From: Bin90 sp965214635
GTDB taxonomy: Bacteria > Chloroflexota > Dehalococcoidia > Lucifugimonadales > JADFKI01
Assembly (NCBI GenBank): GCA_965214635.1
Contig: OZ243964.1
Span: forward strand, 186,001 to 250,000
DNA length: 64,000 nt
Direction: 5' to 3'
This document shows, one piece after another, positions 8,001 to 19,076 of this stretch (within the stretch, counting starts at the first letter, position 1; every line of letters begins with the position of its first letter). The notes below the pieces were generated by a model. It was not told the origin of the DNA. It ran no database searches and saw nothing but the letters and a program-made list of their open reading frames with translations. Position numbers and translations under genes: made by a program.

Positions 8001-11000
8001 AGAACGGTCTATCCCCGCGTGTGCGGGGGAACCCCACGTATCCTCCCACCGTACAAAAACCGTTTCGGTCTATCCCCGCGTGTGCGGGGGAACCTGGCGC
8101 ACTTGCCAGGCGGCGTAGATACCAAGAGGTCTATCCCCGCGTGTGCGGGGGAACCCGACTTGATTGCCATCCCCACCCGATACCAGACGGTCTATCCCCG
8201 CGTGTGCGGGGGAACCTATAATCGTTTGGGTCTACGCGCCATACACTAAGGTCTATCCCCGCGTGTGCGGGGGAACCATGCGCAGCAGCTCGTCTTGTGT
8301 GCGTATGTGCGGTCTATCCCCGCGTGTGCGGGGGAACCCTGCACGCAAGTCAAATCATGTTATAGATAGTGGGTCTATCCCCGCGTGTGCGGGGGAACCC
8401 TTTGCATAGGGCGGTCGAAAATTGCTCGAAAAGGTCTATCCCCGCGTGTGCGGGGGAACCATACGGCGTCAACTCTCGGGGTGGCGGGTCAAAGGTCTAT
8501 CCCCGCGTGTGCGGGGGAACCCTGTGTAGTCATCGGAAAATCCTTTCGCTAAAAGGTCTATCCCCGCGTGTGCGGGGGAACCTCATTGTGCCCTAAAATC
8601 CCCTGTCCTAACTGAGGTCTATCCCCGCGTGTGCGGGGGAACCGTGTTGATATATCCACTATATCCACAAGTGATAGGTCTATCCCCGCGTGTGCGGGGG
8701 AACCTACGGGGGATAGTGTAGTACGAGTCAGTTTTGCGGTCTATCCCCGCGTGTGCGGGGGAACCTGTCGGGTTCAGAAGGGGGGTTGGAGATGATAAGG
8801 TCTATCCCCGCGTGTGCGGGGGAACCAGGAATCGTTCTAATGCCTTTTCTGCTATCGTCGGTCTATCCCCGCGTGTGCGGGGGAACCGCGCGCGCGTTCT
8901 GCAGCTCGCCGATATTCCTGGGTCTATCCCCGCGTGTGCGGGGGAACCGTGTTGAGCTATTGTCGGAAATATCGAGAAAGCGGTCTATCCCCGCGTGTGC
9001 GGGGGAACCCGGCTTGTGCGTTGCGTTATGGTGATGTGTAACGGTCTATCCCCGCGTGTGCGGGGGAACCCGTGTCTGTCAATTTATGGAAGGCTAACAT
9101 ATGGGTCTATCCCCGCGTGTGCGGGGGAACCTTCTCGATAGCATAGAGCACGATGTGAAAGGTAGGTCTATCCCCGCGTGTGCGGGGGAACCTAGGCAGC
9201 AGTGGATAACGATTAAAACGCCTGGGGTCTATCCCCGCGTGTGCGGGGGAACCCTGCGCACGCTGCCGGCAGAAAAGCAAGTCAAGGGTCTATCCCCGCG
9301 TGTGCGGGGGAACCGAGTATTATTGCAATTCTGGAATTGCAATAAAAGGTCTATCCCCGCGTGTGCGGGGGAACCCTATGCAGCAATGTGTGGATGTGCC
9401 GTTTGCGTGGTCTATCCCCGCGTGTGCGGGGGAACCGCCGACTGCTAGGCTATCCTGTCAAGCCGAAGCGGTCTATCCCCGCGTGTGCGGGGGAACCTCA
9501 GCTGTCGGATTTCTGTTCGCGCCTGTGCAGGGTCTATCCCCGCGTGTGCGGGGGAACCGCGCAGCACAACTTGTGGGTAGCACGGGTTCAAGGTCTATCC
9601 CCGCGTGTGCGGGGGAACCTCTTCTTGCGCCTTCTCCTCTAACTCCGCTAACGGTCTATCCCCGCGTGTGCGGGGGAACCCAAGCGCCTTGTCGTACTGC
9701 TCCGAAACGCAGGGGTCTATCCCCGCGTGTGCGGGGGAACCTATGGCTCAGCTGCTTAATCGTAAACGGCGTAGGGTCTATCCCCGCGTGTGCGGGGGAA
9801 CCTGCTTTTATGCAACAAGCACGCCATTTCGTGAGGGTCTATCCCCGCGTGTGCGGGGGAACCTTTCGTTTGAGTGCATAGTACTGCCTAGTCAGGGGTC
9901 TATCCCCGCGTGTGCGGGGGAACCCCTCTTGTACAGCAGGTCAGCGAGGGTTGCCAAGGTCTATCCCCGCGTGTGCGGGGGAACCGATCCTCAGGCTGCT
10001 CCCTCCCCTTGCTGTCTGGGTCTATCCCCGCGTGTGCGGGGGAACCGGTTACCCGGATTGCATCTTGGATAGTGATGAGGGTCTATCCCCGCGTGTGCGG
10101 GGGAACCGCGTATCATCATATTTGGCGAATTCGCATTTGAGGTCTATCCCCGCGTGTGCGGGGGAACCGGAACGCGGCAATCCGATGGACGCAAAAGTAG
10201 AGGTCTATCCCCGCGTGTGCGGGGGAACCGTATCAGACGCAATCCAAGCGTTGAATACGAGGGGTCTATCCCCGCGTGTGCGGGGGAACCCGTTCAGCAT
10301 TACCGTATACATAACACGGCATAGGTCTATCCCCGCGTGTGCGGGGGAACCAATTGAAACCGTACATAAACTAGATCAGGCAAGGGTCTATCCCCGCGTG
10401 TGCGGGGGAACCCGGCGAAATCCAGCCACGCATCAATCATGGCAGGGTCTATCCCCGCGTGTGCGGGGGAACCCTTCTAAAAGTTCTTGTAATCGTGAGG
10501 TATAAGGGTCTATCCCCGCGTGTGCGGGGGAACCGTCGGAGTGATAGATTGTTAGAGTTAGGTATTGGGTCTATCCCCGCGTGTGCGGGGGAACCGTTTT
10601 TGGAGGCAATTTTGGGGGATTTTAGAAAGGTCTATCCCCGCGTGTGCGGGGGAACCTCTTGCGCAGCATTCTGCGCCGCTTGCAACAGGGGTCTATCCCC
10701 GCGTGTGCGGGGGAACCTCATTTACGCCTTCGGGTATCCAATAAGGCATCGGTCTATCCCCGCGTGTGCGGGGGAACCCTGAACTCCTCCGATACCGTAG
10801 GATTAATTAAAGGTCTATCCCCGCGTGTGCGGGGGAACCACTTCGTCTTGGATTGCAGCAATCCGATTGTACGGTCTATCCCCGCGTGTGCGGGGGAACC
10901 ACGCTACCTGCGCTTTGGAGTAATAGCACATCGGGTCTATCCCCGCGTGTGCGGGGGAACCCGCCTGATACAACCACAAGGCATAGCATAAAAGGGTCTA

Positions 11001-14000
11001 TCCCCGCGTGTGCGGGGGAACCCCCTCCAAGCCTCAAACTCTTCCCCCGACCGTCGGTCTATCCCCGCGTGTGCGGGGGAACCGCTAATAGGCATGGTAA
11101 CTTGCGGAGAGCGCGGGGTCTATCCCCGCGTGTGCGGGGGAACCAACCTTCGCCGCCGGAACCTTCGCGGTTAGCAGGGTCTATCCCCGCGTGTGCGGGG
11201 GAACCAGGAATAGATGAGTCGGATCCGCGCTATACGGAGGTCTATCCCCGCGTGTGCGGGGGAACCATGCGCCCATGTCTATCCATCGCACTCCGCCGAG
11301 GTCTATCCCCGCGTGTGCGGGGGAACCGCGATGATGCTCACGGAGATACTCACGGATGAGGGTCTATCCCCGCGTGTGCGGGGGAACCGCGCGGAGAGCG
11401 ATGGAATGAGCGGAGCAATACGGTCTATCCCCGCGTGTGCGGGGGAACCTGCGGACGGACAAACGCTTATCACTTGCCAATCGGTCTATCCCCGCGTGTG
11501 CGGGGGAACCGACACAGCATCTGCGGAGTGGATGCGCGGAGAGGGTCTATCCCCGCGTGTGCGGGGGAACCCGGCGCATCCTCACCCATCTCCGCGCTCT
11601 CCGCGGTCTATCCCCGCGTGTGCGGGGGAACCCAAAAAGTCGAGGGTCGCTATAATACGATCGCAGGTCTATCCCCGCGTGTGCGGGGGAACCGGTGTAT
11701 CGCTGGTGCAAGCGCGCCGAAGAAACGGTCTATCCCCGCGTGTGCGGGGGAACCCCCATCGAAGAACAGCACAAGTCGCTCGAAAAAGGTCTATCCCCGC
11801 GTGTGCGGGGGAACCCCGCAAGAGCCAATTTCCAAAATCCCTAGAAAAGGTCTATCCCCGCGTGTGCGGGGGAACCGCGCCATAAGCGCTGCTTGATGCT
11901 CTTGTCTATGGTCTATCCCCGCGTGTGCGGGGGAACCTCCGCATACCGCTTCAGATCTTGATGCAACGGCGGTCTATCCCCGCGTGTGCGGGGGAACCCA
12001 ATGTGTCGTATTTCGAGCGCTTTCAAGAAGCGGTCTATCCCCGCGTGTGCGGGGGAACCCTCTTTTGCCGTTATGTTAGGGTTTGGTTTAACGGTCTATC
12101 CCCGCGTGTGCGGGGGAACCCATATCAAGCGCTTGTTCTGCAACTGCACCGACGGTCTATCCCCGCGTGTGCGGGGGAACCTGCATCGCGCACTAATACG
12201 CGCATTTCGCCGACGGTCTATCCCCGCGTGTGCGGGGGAACCGCGTCAGGATTTTTCATAAGCCAATCTAAAATAGGTCTATCCCCGCGTGTGCGGGGGA
12301 ACCCGTATGCGCCGCAGGTCTCGCACGGCGCATCAAGGTCTATCCCCGCGTGTGCGGGGGAACCTACTTTGTTGCAAGCCTTGCGTGCGCATCGCGCGGT
12401 CTATCCCCGCGTGTGCGGGGGAACCTGACAATTTAGCCTGTCTGTAAACTCAGCAGTGGGTCTATCCCCGCGTGTGCGGGGGAACCAACACTTGGCTTCA
12501 AGCGCTTATATGCGCCCGAGGTCTATCCCCGCGTGTGCGGGGGAACCTACCTCCGCAATCTCTTTACCACTCTTGCGAAGGGTCTATCCCCGCGTGTGCG
12601 GGGGAACCAGCGGCGCTAGGCATACGATGCACGCATCGCGCGGTCTATCCCCGCGTGTGCGGGGGAACCCGAGAGATGGCTAGGGTAATGGGCGTAGAAC
12701 AAGGTCTATCCCCGCGTGTGCGGGGGAACCCAGGTAGGATCTACTATCCTGCTAACCCTATGAGGTCTATCCCCGCGTGTGCGGGGGAACCGCACCCGGT
12801 ATTCCAAATCCCGCTCTGCCTTCGGGTCTATCCCCGCGTGTGCGGGGGAACCGACGATACGCCCAAAGGTCTTTCACCCAACACAGGTCTATCCCCGCGT
12901 GTGCGGGGGAACCGTGTCAGAGACCCTAGTTGCAGTTGTATCGTGAGGTCTATCCCCGCGTGTGCGGGGGAACCGGGGTTGCCAAAAGGCTTGATTGTGT
13001 AGAGAGGGGTCTATCCCCGCGTGTGCGGGGGAACCTTTTGGCAATGCGGCGCTCGAACTGCTACAAGTGGTCTATCCCCGCGTGTGCGGGGGAACCATAC
13101 CACCGGCTGTTGTTCACGATGTCCAACACGGTCTATCCCCGCGTGTGCGGGGGAACCACCCCACGCCGTAGAGCCGCTTGTCGTGATACCGGTCTATCCC
13201 CGCGTGTGCGGGGGAACCCGTGTCGCCACGACTCATCCTCAGTTTGATGGCGGTCTATCCCCGCGTGTGCGGGGGAACCTGCATTGATGAGTAGGTCAAT
13301 CCACATCTCTTGGGTCTATCCCCGCGTGTGCGGGGGAACCGTGTTCACGAAAACGGATTTATTTTCTGTTAGGGGTCTATCCCCGCGTGTGCGGGGGAAC
13401 CGAGATTCGGCGCAGGGTGATGCTGGGAAAAGAGGGTCTATCCCCGCGTGTGCGGGGGAACCTCATCTTCCCCGACTATGATACTCCTACCTCGCGGTCT
13501 ATCCCCGCGTGTGCGGGGGAACCACTCCTAGAGCATTGCATTGATGTTGTTCCATCGGTCTATCCCCGCGTGTGCGGGGGAACCGCAATTTTGGGGATTT
13601 TGGAAAATTGCTGCAAAGGTCTATCCCCGCGTGTGCGGGGGAACCTTCCTGAACCTCGCATACTCATCCTGTGTGAGGGGTCTATCCCCGCGTGTGCGGG
13701 GGAACCGCACATTACGGATTGGATAAGTATGGCAACCGGGGTCTATCCCCGCGTGTGCGGGGGAACCCTGCTCTGCCCTTGCACCTGCTTGCCTATGCTG
13801 GGTCTATCCCCGCGTGTGCGGGGGAACCTGCAAGGTCTTCACCTTCGTAAGTGAGGACGAAGGTCTATCCCCGCGTGTGCGGGGGAACCTCTAACTGATA
13901 GCCGATGTAGGCGAATTGCAACGGTCTATCCCCGCGTGTGCGGGGGAACCGACAGGCTTACTAGCAAGGCGTTATTCGCCGCAGGTCTATCCCCGCGTGT

Positions 14001-15048
14001 GCGGGGGAACCCGCCTATCAGGTTCGTCTTGCCGGTGTCGGTGAGGTCTATCCCCGCGTGTGCGGGGGAACCATAGCCGATGCGCGCCTTGACGATGCCG
14101 TCTAGGGTCTATCCCCGCGTGTGCGGGGGAACCGTAGATGCGCCTAACAGGCGCAGAGACACACGAGGTCTATCCCCGCGTGTGCGGGGGAACCGGCTAG
14201 CCGACTGATAATGCCGACTAGCCGATGGGTCTATCCCCGCGTGTGCGGGGGAACCCCGGTGATAATGCGGTCGCCATACTGAATATCGGGTCTATCCCCG
14301 CGTGTGCGGGGGAACCGACCAATTGCCCATCCCATTATCTGCGAGATACGGTCTATCCCCGCGTGTGCGGGGGAACCACTGCATCTACCAATGCTCGCTT
14401 CTTTGCCATCGGTCTATCCCCGCGTGTGCGGGGGAACCCCGAATGTGATCAGGTCGACCCTAGGCAGAGTGGGTCTATCCCCGCGTGTGCGGGGGAACCT
14501 TGTGTCGCACGCCAGGGTTGGCGACGAAAAGGGGTCTATCCCCGCGTGTGCGGGGGAACCCTGCTCTTCGCCTTCCTCACTCACTATCGTGAGGGTCTAT
14601 CCCCGCGTGTGCGGGGGAACCCCTGTACTAGAGTAGGCATAGCGAATGTGCAATGGTCTATCCCCGCGTGTGCGGGGGAACCGTAGATGTACTCGACGAT
14701 GTACTCGTGGCGCAGGGTCTATCCCCGCGTGTGCGGGGGAACCATCGTCACCAGTATCCTCGCTCACGGGAACGCCGGTCTATCCCCGCGTGTGCGGGGG
14801 AACCCCCACCGCCTGTGAGAACTCGCGGATAGATAACGGTCTATCCCCGCGTGTGCGGGGGAACCACAGCGTGTCAGCGATGTCGGGGACAGATGCTAGG
14901 TCTATCCCCGCGTGTGCGGGGGAACCCAGATGGAAAACGCTGTTCACGGATACGATGTAGGTCTATCCCCGCGTGTGCGGGGGAACCCGACAGGGACGGC
15001 TCTTTGAAGTCGGCGACGAGGGTCTATCCCCGCGTGTGCGGGGGAACC
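5078..15048 (-). CRISPR. Type I-E CRISPR array, 164 repeats and 163 spacers
   Basis: A 28-nt repeat occurs every 61 bases from 5078 to 15021. The interval (9943) is exactly 163 periods, and every position checked is in phase, giving 164 repeats and 33-nt spacers (or 29/32 in E. coli bookkeeping). The repeat reads GGTCTATCCCCGCGTG then TGCGGGGGAACC on the plus strand. Its reverse complement has the I-E form GGTTCCCC...GGGGATAGACC with a 6-bp CCCCGC/GCGGGG stem, so the array is transcribed on the minus strand away from cas2. I saw no variant repeat, including at both ends. Cas6e would cleave after the stem to leave an AUAGACC-type 5' handle. Peptide-like reading frames through the array are artefacts. 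Confidence 0.99.
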
Positions 15049-15098
15049 CCTCGGCGGTTTGATACTGACCCACATATCTCATTAGCCAAGGGAATGAA
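15049..15098 (-). promoter_or_regulatory. CRISPR leader (unusually short, 50 bp)
   Basis: The 50 bases between the cas2 stop codon and the first repeat on the transcription side are the only possible non-coding leader. By the orientation of the repeat and of the cas operon, new spacers should be added at 15021-15048. I see no clear -35/-10 pair within it, so the array may be read through from the cas operon or from a promoter inside cas2. Confidence 0.6.
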
Positions 15099-15386
15099 TT
15101 AGCGGTATTTTACCAGATATACGCCATCAGCGTCCACTATCTCTTTGGGTGGTTCGCCTAATGTCCACACCTGCTGCTGGCTCGCCGCATCCGGGTCTCG
15201 CCATGTCATCACGATGGACCCTCTTCCCAACTCGTAGTGCCACCGTGTCAGCGTCTCCCAAATCCGTTCGCGTATCCCACTGGTCATCTGCGGCGATGTG
15301 TACACCCCCGGTGCGATTTCCAGCATCGCCGACGCCAAGAATCCCCGATAGCGCCCCTCTACATTGACCGTAACCACCACTGTCAT
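15099..15386 (-). CDS. cas2: Cas2, type I-E adaptation nuclease fold
   Basis: A 95-aa Cas2e, the non-catalytic bridge of the Cas1-Cas2 integrase that inserts new spacers. It opens MTVVVTVNVEGRYRGF and contains LEIAPGVYTSP and RERIWETL, the hallmark segments of the I-E Cas2 family. I chose the ATG at 15386 because AGGAGG stands 7 nt upstream and the family starts exactly at MTVVV. An upstream in-frame ATG at 15413 would add nine unconserved residues. It follows cas1 closely (39-nt gap) and is the last cas gene before the array. Confidence 0.95.
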   Translation of the reverse strand: MTVVVTVNVEGRYRGFLASAMLEIAPGVYTSPQMTSGIRERIWETLTRWHYELGRGSIVMTWRDPDAASQQQVWTLGEPPKEIVDADGVYLVKYR

Positions 15387-15425
15387 CAGCTCGCCTCCTA
15401 TGCCGTCCCACACCGCAGCCCAATC

Positions 15426-16349
15426 CTATACCGCCTCGTTCGATGTCAGTATTTCCTCCAGCGGCGGCACATCTTGAAACAGCATCTTGATATAGTCAAT
15501 CATTTTGGGAATCACGCCCTCTGTGCGCAGCAGATTTCCTGTAGTACGGCGCGTGTGCCTTTCCACTTCCAATCGCGGATTTTTAGCGATGTCGCTTGCT
15601 GCTTGAAACGCCGCTGGCAGCAGCGCCGTGTCTCGGAACAGGTCAGCGATGTCCAGCGCGAAAGCATCGCCGCTGTGCTCGTGAATGAACCCCAGCTGAG
15701 GGATGGCTCCCAGCGCCGTTACGGCAATTACAGCCGCCGATGTTACTGCCACCGAAGCGTGGTTAATCGCCTGATTGGGAATGTCCGCCGCCAGCGGCGC
15801 CGCACGGTCGTAGCGCCGCCCCCGCCACTGAATGCCATAGCGCTGGGCAAGGTTCTGGTAGGTGCGCCTCATCCGAGCACCTTCAATGCCACGCAGCGTC
15901 GCAATATCCGTATGTGGCAGGACTTCACCCAAGCGCAGAGCGTACATCTTGCGGGCGATGGTGATGCGTTGACCCATAGGATCGCCCCAAGCGCGCATCT
16001 GCCTCCGAGCGATGTCCGATGTGTCCGGGGCCAGCGGAGGCGCCGTGTAGCAACGCACGCCATCCGCGCCCACCGCCACCAACGCCGTCCCGTGCCGCGC
16101 CATCAGGCGCAGCGCATCGTGGCTGACGGTGGAACCCGGCCCCAGCAGAATCATCGACAAACTCTGAAAGGGTATGCCATATTCTCCGGAATCCAGCGCA
16201 CTGTCAGCGGCAGGAGACCCATGCCGCTCAAAGCGCAGCGTGCCGTTCCGCACCGTCAAAGCCCCGCGGGACAGCCATAGCAAGCCGTGGCGGTCAGCAT
16301 GGGGGATGCGGGCGGTTTCCAGTCCCAATCTTCCGTGCAACATTCTCAT
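15426..16349 (-). CDS. cas1: Cas1, type I-E spacer integrase
   Basis: A 307-aa Cas1e, the metal-dependent integrase that cuts the leader-repeat junction and joins new spacers as a complex with Cas2. The opening RLGLETARIPHADRHGLLWL is typical of I-E Cas1. Metal ligands visible are Glu156 in RGIEGARMR, His223 in GFIHEHSGD, and Asp233/Asp236 in ALDIADLFR, corresponding to E141, H208, D218 and D221 of E. coli Cas1. Length is normal. It follows cas6e after a 56-nt gap, so the adaptation genes probably share the Cascade transcript. Confidence 0.97.
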   Translation of the reverse strand: MRMLHGRLGLETARIPHADRHGLLWLSRGALTVRNGTLRFERHGSPAADSALDSGEYGIPFQSLSMILLGPGSTVSHDALRLMARHGTALVAVGADGVRCYTAPPLAPDTSDIARRQMRAWGDPMGQRITIARKMYALRLGEVLPHTDIATLRGIEGARMRRTYQNLAQRYGIQWRGRRYDRAAPLAADIPNQAINHASVAVTSAAVIAVTALGAIPQLGFIHEHSGDAFALDIADLFRDTALLPAAFQAASDIAKNPRLEVERHTRRTTGNLLRTEGVIPKMIDYIKMLFQDVPPLEEILTSNEAV

Positions 16350-16405
16350 CCGCTCCGTTATATAAGTGAGTAATATTCAGTTGTTAAGGTGCAATCATAG
16401 TCTGG

Positions 16406-17131
16406 CTAGCTTCGTCCGGCTGGACGAAGCAGCAGCATCCCGTAGCCGTAGGCGCGGTGTCGGCCTATGCCCCGAGCCAGCAGCCGGGCAAAGGCGTCGC
16501 CGTCGGTAACTTTGAGAACGCCTCGCATTAAGGCGTCCGGCCCCTCGCTGTGGCGCCCGCGAAGCCTTCGGATGGCGCGGACTCGCTGGAAGGAAACCAG
16601 CGTGGTTGATTCAAGTTCTAGGCTGGCGCCGCCTCGCCTGTCTAGCTGGTCGGACAGCCAGTCCACATAGACTTGCTGTCGGCTGCGTGGCATTTTGCGT
16701 TTGGGATGCCCCTCGGCTTCCAACTGGAAGGCGTCCCATTCTTTGCCCGGTCGGCAGTCGGCTTTGTCCGATCGACGCACGATGGGGCGCACGCGTGTCT
16801 CAAAGCCCAGCCGTTTGCCCTGCCGCCATTCCGACGGCATCGGCTTGCTGTCGATACAAGCGGCGGGAACAATACGCGCCTGCAGCGGGCAGGCATAGAC
16901 ACCGGACGCCTCCCGCAGCGCGTCGGCGTCGGAGTAGCCGTAGCCGTAGAGACAGCCGCGGGACCCGTCGCGGGGAAACATCGCACGGAAGGGTTTGGGG
17001 GCAAGGTCACCGAAACACTCCGTGAGCAGGCAGTGCATGGCGTGGTCTGGATCCTGCAACCGCCTCATACCCATCCAGCGCTGGAAATCTCGCGCGTTGA
17101 CTTCCGCTCGTATCATTTGCAGATTCGTCAT
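16406..17131 (-). CDS. cas6e: Cas6e (CasE/Cse3) pre-crRNA endoribonuclease
   Basis: A 241-aa Cas6e that cuts pre-crRNA at the 3' base of each repeat hairpin and stays bound as a Cascade subunit. The fold is a double ferredoxin-like RAMP. The C-terminal glycine-rich loop GIGRHRAYGYGML (about 221-233) is the family signature. His33 in DHAMHCLL is the likely general-acid/base His by position. The start codon overlaps the cas5 stop (ATGA at 17128-17131), implying translational coupling. The processed RNA would carry the array hairpin at its 3' end, and the crRNA-like element at 21394-21462 keeps that hairpin intact. Confidence 0.94.
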   Translation of the reverse strand: MTNLQMIRAEVNARDFQRWMGMRRLQDPDHAMHCLLTECFGDLAPKPFRAMFPRDGSRGCLYGYGYSDADALREASGVYACPLQARIVPAACIDSKPMPSEWRQGKRLGFETRVRPIVRRSDKADCRPGKEWDAFQLEAEGHPKRKMPRSRQQVYVDWLSDQLDRRGGASLELESTTLVSFQRVRAIRRLRGRHSEGPDALMRGVLKVTDGDAFARLLARGIGRHRAYGYGMLLLRPAGRS

Positions 17132-17880
17132 GACGATTCATCCCTTGCTGATGCTGCCACGCTGCGCTCAACACTGCCCTCACATACCCGACGCCCGCCA
17201 CCGTGCAGTCCGGAAATCCAGTTGCGCTGGTCAGTGAGCATATAGCTGCGGGCGGGAGCGATGTCCGCCGTACCCTCGCCTTCCGGCCAGAGCATACGGA
17301 TGCGGTCAGGCGCGCTCTCTAGTTGCTCCAACGGCCAGTCCCGCAATGTGTTCAGGAGCGTATCGCCGTCGCTGAAACCTGCGAACAACGGCGCCGACGG
17401 CAGACATGGCTTGCGCCCGATGAACAGAGGCCGCGCCGGTTCCTGTAACGCCATCGCCAGATCATCTAGCGTAGGCTCATCGCCTTCGGGCTGCAAGCGC
17501 AGGGCGACGGTTACACGCATATCGGCGTAGTAGTCGCGATAGCGCAGGTGGGGCGCAGTGTAGGTGTTGGCTCCACCTGCTCGGCCTTCGGGTTGCCCTC
17601 GGGTAGTCCAGCCCTGATCATTCCTCTCCAACTGCGCCGTCTGAAAGTCGGTCATTCTCTGACCGCCGGCAGGTTCTCTGTCGATGCGCGCAGCGAACAC
17701 CAGTCGGTCTTGCAACCGCTGGTGCTTCTCCGACTCAATCCGCCGCCACCCCAGGGCGTTGGCGAATAGTCCGGTCAGCATCGACATCGACGGAAACCAT
17801 CGGATGACGCCGTAGTTGTCAATGGTCTCTCCCCCGAATGCCATCAGGGGACTTTCTAGGTTCAGTATCAAATGGCGCAT
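17128..17880 (-). CDS. cas5: Cas5e (CasD) Cascade subunit
   Basis: A 250-aa RAMP protein that caps the 5' handle of the crRNA in Cascade and contacts Cse1. It begins MRHLILNLESPLMAFGGETI and continues with FPSMSMLTGLFANALGW, the conserved N-terminal strand and helix of Cas5e. A PLFIGRKPCLPSAPLF segment near residue 165 is also typical. I used the ATG at 17880, two bases after the cas7 stop, rather than an upstream in-frame start at 17943 that lies inside cas7 and adds a basic, unconserved tail. It overlaps cas6e by 4 nt. Confidence 0.94.
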   Translation of the reverse strand: MRHLILNLESPLMAFGGETIDNYGVIRWFPSMSMLTGLFANALGWRRIESEKHQRLQDRLVFAARIDREPAGGQRMTDFQTAQLERNDQGWTTRGQPEGRAGGANTYTAPHLRYRDYYADMRVTVALRLQPEGDEPTLDDLAMALQEPARPLFIGRKPCLPSAPLFAGFSDGDTLLNTLRDWPLEQLESAPDRIRMLWPEGEGTADIAPARSYMLTDQRNWISGLHGGGRRVCEGSVERSVAASARDESS

Positions 17881-17882
17881 CG

Positions 17883-19058
17883 CTACTCTGCCTTGCCGTT
17901 GCATACGGCGTTCGCCGCCCAGTCTGCCAAATCGTCTAGGCAAACTCGCGGGACATTGAGGGAATCGCAGTCTTCAACCGACATCACGCGGCGAACCTCC
18001 CTGCCACCGTATGCCGCGTCAAGTTTGGCGAGATGACCGGACAGCGCATCAGTTGCAGCGACAACTCGGGGTTTGATGGGCTTGCGGTAGGCGTTGGCAA
18101 GACTGCGCGGCTGACGGGAACCGGCTTCAACCAACATCAGGTCCGCACAGGCATATGGCGCAGTAGAACCCAGCTTGGCTCCCGGCGACACCGTGGCGAT
18201 GAGATGGATGAGGTGGCGCGCCACCTGTCCCGCCAAGGTGCGATCTGCGGACTCCCAATCGGCGCTCTGGCATCCTTCTAGGTTAGAAACTAGTCCCGGA
18301 ATATCCACGACCACATAGCCGTAGAACAGACCGGCGGTCAGCTCCATGTCGCCGATAAATGCCGCACCAGGGTCTTCGTCGTCGCGCTGCAAATCGTCCA
18401 CCACCGAGAAGTAGTCGCTTTCGCTTTCCTCTCGATGGACGGTGAAAGCGTGAGCAACATGTACGGCGGCGTCGATGTTGGCACCGGGGTCGGAAGTAAC
18501 CATGCGTCCAAATAGCGCGCCTTCCAGACCAGACGGCAGGGTGGTCTGTTCTCGGAATGCTCGGAAGTTGTTGCCTTCGCCACGCCGCGTGTTGAACAGA
18601 CCTGTCGCTGCATCGCCAGCGGATTTCGCGTCCTCCGGGTGTTCCTCGCAGATGGCGGCGGCTTTGGCTTGCAGGTACTCCACTTCGGGTCGCCCTAGCA
18701 ATAGGGGCTGGCGACCAGTTTGGGATGTTCCACTTCTGCCATAAAGCCCAATGTTGAGGGCGTCTTCTACAGCCTTCAGCACTTCCTCACTGGCTTTGTC
18801 GGCGTCGCGCAGCGGCTGCATCACCTCGCGCTCGATTATGTTCCGAGAGCGCACCGCACCGCCAGAACTGTCAATGTTGCGTAGCGAAAACTCGTCTTCT
18901 GCCACCCGCCAATGGCGCTTCAGGCACTGCGACGATATGCGCGTACGCACCGCATCGCCGAAGGGCATCCGCTTTGCCAAGCCGCTGTCATCTCGGTTTA
19001 GCAGCGCCGCCGGGTAGGAGTGGAGAGTATGGATTTGCAGAAATCTGGGGGCGGTCAT
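17883..19058 (-). CDS. cas7: Cas7e (CasC/Cse4) Cascade backbone
   Basis: A 391-aa backbone subunit that polymerises along the crRNA guide in Cascade (six copies in E. coli). The N-terminus FLQIHTLHSYPAALLNRDD and the KRMPFGDAVRTRISSQCLKR segment are diagnostic of I-E Cas7. RNRDDSG-type residues early in the protein contact RNA in the family. GAGGAGA lies 7 nt before the ATG. The 18-nt gap after cse2 and 2-nt gap before cas5 fit a single operon. Length is somewhat above that of E. coli CasC (363 aa). Confidence 0.95.
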   Translation of the reverse strand: MTAPRFLQIHTLHSYPAALLNRDDSGLAKRMPFGDAVRTRISSQCLKRHWRVAEDEFSLRNIDSSGGAVRSRNIIEREVMQPLRDADKASEEVLKAVEDALNIGLYGRSGTSQTGRQPLLLGRPEVEYLQAKAAAICEEHPEDAKSAGDAATGLFNTRRGEGNNFRAFREQTTLPSGLEGALFGRMVTSDPGANIDAAVHVAHAFTVHREESESDYFSVVDDLQRDDEDPGAAFIGDMELTAGLFYGYVVVDIPGLVSNLEGCQSADWESADRTLAGQVARHLIHLIATVSPGAKLGSTAPYACADLMLVEAGSRQPRSLANAYRKPIKPRVVAATDALSGHLAKLDAAYGGREVRRVMSVEDCDSLNVPRVCLDDLADWAANAVCNGKAE

Positions 19059-19076
19059 TGTTTAATCTCCTCGTTA

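Noticed and set aside
5091..15102. Dozens of open frames with repeated SIPACAGEP, LSPRVRGN and VYPRVCGGT peptides
   Set aside because: They are translations of the CRISPR repeat in three frames on the strand opposite to array transcription, not repeat proteins.
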